Position numbers and translations under genes: made by a program. A stretch of DNA of 22,668 nt, from positions 1-22,668 of IMG/VR virus record IMGVR_UViG_3300027659_000225, one strand, 5' to 3'. Below the pieces are notes generated by a model. It was not told the DNA's origin. It saw nothing but the letters and a program-made list of their open reading frames with translations, and did not search any database. Position 1 is the first letter of the stretch; the number at the start of each line of letters is the position of its first letter. Origin of the DNA: a virus. Below are positions 21,101 through 22,668 of the stretch, piece by piece.

Positions 21101-22668
21101 TAACACTGGCAACTGGAGGGAGGATGCTGTTGCTAAAATAAAAGTCCTACCTTCAGCCATTATTAACAACCCAATTGGTTTTGGTTACGCTGTAGTTAAA
21201 GAAGGTATCCAAGAAGTTATTCCAATTTTGACTGGCGTTACTGCGGCTAAGTGGGGCGGTAAATTTATAGGCTTTGCTGCCGACGCTATTGTTAACGGAG
21301 TTGAAGCTGGCGGCGCAGGGTACAACGGCACTGTGGCAAAAGCCGAAAAAGCCGGTATGAGTGAAGCAAATGCACATGCTGCGGGTCAAAAAGCGTTTGT
21401 TGCTTCCGCTACTGTAGCTGCTGTGCTTGGCCCTATTGTTGATGCTCCGTTTATTAAACGGGCCGCAGGTGACGTAGTTGAAAAAACAACTCTTAGTACA
21501 GTAGGTAAATCAGCGGCTAAAGAAATGCCGCTAGAGTATGTAGAAGAAGGCTCGGCTCAAGGTTTTGAAGACTATTTTGCTACCGGCAAGGTCAACGTAA
21601 ATAACATTTTGACGGGTGCAACCGCTGGCGCTGCTGTTGCTGGACATACTGTAGCTTCTATTCAGTTGGGCGAAATGGCGCTGAGTAAGGTAGAACAAGC
21701 GGCTTCTTCTGAAATACTTACTTCCGTAGCTGGCGATAAAGCCGGTGAGTTGCAGACTCAAGTTGCAAGCACTCTTGCAAATACTAAAAACTTGTCAGAC
21801 GCCGGTACGCAGATTGCAACTACGATGCAAGACGCAGGCATGAACGTTAACCAAGCTCAGTCGGTTGCCAATACTGTTGTGGCCGAGGCGGTTGTTCATA
21901 ACCTTACAAAGACTAGCGGCGCAGATACTAAGTTTAGTGTTGATAATTTAAACGCGCCTGTTGGCTTTGATACAGACGGCAATGCAGTCACAGTCGGTGA
22001 TGTGCTTGGTTCTAGCGTAACGGGTAAAGGCACGGACTTTAAAGTCCAACCAGATGTAGTTATTGGAACTGCGGGTGATGGTAAACCCTTAACAATTGGT
22101 GAGTTGACTGGTTTAAAGGCTAAAGATACCCCTATCACAACCGATGCAAAAGCAACTGCGGCTGCGGTGGACGCCAAATCAGATGTCGTTGCTGCCTTAG
22201 AAACTGCGGGGCTGTCTGAGACTAAAGCCGACACAGCTATTACAGCCGATCAAGCGCAACAAGTTATGGCTGATCTTGGGCTTAATGTTTCGAATGAGAC
22301 GGCGCAATCGTTGGCAACTAAGATTGAAGGCGCTAGTAAAACGGATGTTGTTACTGCTCTGGAAACTGCGGGGTTGTCTGAAACTAAAGCCGACGCTCTT
22401 GCAGATGTACTCTCAACTACCAAACCTGCTGTAGATACCAAGTCTGACGCAGACACCAAGCTAGACACTAAGCAGGACGTAGACACTAAACCAGACACCA
22501 AGCTAGACACTAAGCAGGACGTAGACACTAAACCAGACGCTAAGCTAGACACTAAGCAGGACGTAGACACTAAACCAGACGCTAAGCTAGACACTAAGCA
22601 GGACGTAGACACTAAACCAGACGCTAAGCTAGACACTAAGCAGGACGTAGACACTAAACCAGACGCTA
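18147..22668 (+). CDS. Giant repetitive virion protein, possible internal/ejection protein (3' end outside window)
   Basis: The ATG at 18147 follows a TAAGGT that overlaps the previous stop, and the frame stays open to the window edge: at least 1,507 residues. In order: residues 48-83 hold the YDLFGG...NDL domain also found in the protein at 2027; residues about 84-128 are Ala/Pro/Val repeats (PAAVETPAAVETP); about 147-191 hold a DUF4214-like segment (LYTTILGRPSDAGGKAFWEN); about 195-480 are mixed beta; about 505-650 hold Gly/Ala-rich helical segments (GPIGQIGLAIATGGLSIPQQ). Near residues 1010-1180 are further hydrophobic Ala/Gly segments and EYVEEGSAQGFEDYF. The end is Ala/Thr/Asp/Lys-rich with two DVVxALETAGLSETKAD copies and five 14-residue repeats. 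Size, place after the tail genes and Gly/Ala helices suggest an internal virion or ejection protein; this is inference. Confidence 0.85.
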   Translation, partial: MSVRDSYRTVYEPEDDVTDYYAQQFGPDTPAAAPPPPPPESTSNYESIYDLFGGKDATNDLIAQIRGMGLSDSDIAGIFAPYQKTATTETATVQAPAAVQAPAAVETPAVQAPAAVETPAAVETPAAKTTDIVDDYIASIPESDMTVEDLYTTILGRPSDAGGKAFWENAFGPTVDESEKADFLQAAKAELATKTKEEQTALAPNLVGTTQTTADTTQVAAVEPEIVLTPEQIKEIEEGLKDIDFLGLKPANQGLGGPLLTVAPPEVQNAVDLKNGTYLTTTGTIVDVSGNVLADTGSAATTTLTQQILGQNLTDKWQGQGWGTAQANASDMARILASIDITDIKQFGEVPLLAPVEEIGKTYNGNQVVKIDLGDGEIRNAVYQGTGQFDDNGEIGRYVPVPKDAKIETLYGVSNGESYDAVDPSKVKIIDGKPVVDTGQKTFGNKVTGEAVPNTYSERQTGNAWGGTFAGKGNTGYRVQFAPDGTPIFYTTAASSNDLANLMQDLGPIGQIGLAIATGGLSIPQQIAANLAVNVLSGKDLGDSIKSAAISFAGAQIPGMDFMSDGASFIKDLGLSTELTNTLTNSFQNAAVSAGTALLSGQDVGEAMTRGFVTGGVNGAVNSLLGNIEGFGDLTANQKKMVTNAVTGVISGKPLDQIVINTAISAANSAIADAKGTTGNLDTNTEDTLTKAGLVDGNAATDTDTLTSLLANKDVVSSIGSDAVTTPDTLNLGGADTLAATLPDASTLIDTEFGDLKGAQDRNAADNQLRDTIKTSSSFNDAYALARKELGANKTFDWLNPKTGKVESFSTATKEERPDLNITAADKAIDALNASNLSTTTNASSTVAAQGDTAARTLATAPDQNPAETRRLSALNNSLVLGNAPDQSAAETAKLAAQNRTAKLSAEESDSVITSVFKNVTGTLSAAAGEQASALEGALKASGAIGKNSLLAGMANGLTSYGANNVSTKAQEQEQGFVTEIAKAGNTGNWREDAVAKIKVLPSAIINNPIGFGYAVVKEGIQEVIPILTGVTAAKWGGKFIGFAADAIVNGVEAGGAGYNGTVAKAEKAGMSEANAHAAGQKAFVASATVAAVLGPIVDAPFIKRAAGDVVEKTTLSTVGKSAAKEMPLEYVEEGSAQGFEDYFATGKVNVNNILTGATAGAAVAGHTVASIQLGEMALSKVEQAASSEILTSVAGDKAGELQTQVASTLANTKNLSDAGTQIATTMQDAGMNVNQAQSVANTVVAEAVVHNLTKTSGADTKFSVDNLNAPVGFDTDGNAVTVGDVLGSSVTGKGTDFKVQPDVVIGTAGDGKPLTIGELTGLKAKDTPITTDAKATAAAVDAKSDVVAALETAGLSETKADTAITADQAQQVMADLGLNVSNETAQSLATKIEGASKTDVVTALETAGLSETKADALADVLSTTKPAVDTKSDADTKLDTKQDVDTKPDTKLDTKQDVDTKPDAKLDTKQDVDTKPDAKLDTKQDVDTKPDAKLDTKQDVDTKPDA
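18423..18527 (+). repeat. Ala/Pro/Val/Glu-rich short coding repeats
   Basis: Residues 93-127 of the giant protein repeat a five- to six-residue unit of the form V(Q/E)(A/T)PAA, with codons such as GTT CAA GCC CCC GCC GCT and GTT GAA ACT CCT GCC GCT. The unit is imperfect, with mixed synonymous codons. It probably forms an extended linker between the N-terminal YDLFGG domain and the DUF4214-like segment. Confidence 0.85.
22182..22394 (+). repeat. Two copies of a DVVxALETAGLSETKAD unit in the giant protein
   Basis: The first copy begins at 22182 and the second at 22344. The two 17-residue units differ by one residue (A versus T) but by several synonymous bases, so this duplication is older than the 42-bp array downstream. 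They flank a stretch with a similar theme, QQVMADLGLNVSNETAQSLA, suggesting a longer degenerate helical repeat of about 50 residues. Confidence 0.8.
22458..22667 (+). repeat. Five 42-bp tandem repeats in the coding sequence (14-residue units), running off the window
   Basis: Units start at 22458, 22500, 22542, 22584 and 22626, each 42 bp, encoding KLDTKQDVDTKPD plus T or A. The first unit ends ACC (Thr) and the other four end GCT (Ala); otherwise the copies are identical in bases. The period is exactly 14 codons, so the reading frame is kept whatever the copy number. A degenerate preface (VDTKSDADTK) comes just before. The array continues past the last base of the window, so total copy number is unknown. 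Confidence 0.95.

Noticed and set aside
22250-22654. Long open frame on the minus strand with STSCLVSSLASGLV-type repeats
   Set aside because: It is the mirror of the 42-bp coding repeats, has no ribosome-binding site and lies wholly within the convincingly open plus-strand giant gene.
22458-22667. Direct repeats considered as a CRISPR array
   Set aside because: There are no unique spacers; the units are directly joined and encode protein in frame.
1-22668. Search by eye for tRNA genes, insertion sequences, integrase, attachment sites and terminators
   Set aside because: No convincing candidate was found; gaps between genes are too short to hold them.

Overview
This window is a contiguous piece of a tailed double-stranded DNA phage genome, most likely short-tailed (podovirus-like), of the kind common in freshwater and marine viromes. 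Every supported gene is on the + strand. Genes overlap by 1 to 17 bases or are separated by about 2 to 14 bases, so there is no gene-free stretch, no tRNA, no terminator and no mobile element that I can see. No integrase, repressor or host gene is visible. The host cannot be named from this sequence. Family assignments come from memory of sequence patterns, not from a search.

Layout: (1) Positions 1-3193 hold the end of an unknown gene, a small gene resembling the DUF6321 family, a two-helix holin-like membrane protein, and a run of small Lys/Gly-rich proteins sharing short motifs, closing with a proline-rich 388-residue protein. (2) Positions 3197-5835 hold two adaptor-like head-tail connector proteins (the second SU10-adaptor-like), with a zinc-ribbon protein and two more small basic proteins between them. 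(3) Positions 5832-13512 hold tail and fibre genes: small beta-rich structural proteins, a repetitive ES/AI-repeat protein, a fibre-like protein, two large paralogous fibres (673 and 669 residues, each built of about six 100-residue modules), and a protein ending in a tail-assembly-chaperone-like domain. (4) Positions 13515-15394 are a compact lysis cassette: a 30-residue membrane peptide, a secreted protein, a helical protein, two membrane or holin-like proteins and a GH24 lysozyme. (5) Positions 15403-18137 hold a P22 gp10/SU10 nozzle-like tail hub protein and a C1q-like jelly-roll protein. (6) From 18147 to the end of the window runs one very large open gene (at least 1,507 codons), probably an internal virion or ejection-type protein, which ends here in five nearly identical 42-bp tandem repeats.

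Together the genes describe late phage functions: joining the tail to the head, building a short tail with adsorption fibres, and lysing the host. The most interesting signals are the giant unfinished gene with its DUF4214-like domain and young repeat array, a short domain it shares with the proline-rich protein 16 kb upstream, a recurring D-G-I-A-x-(K/R)-G-K-T motif in three small proteins, the six-module paralogous fibres, interchangeable beta-modules inserted into three different tail proteins, and a 30-codon membrane gene in the lysis cassette.
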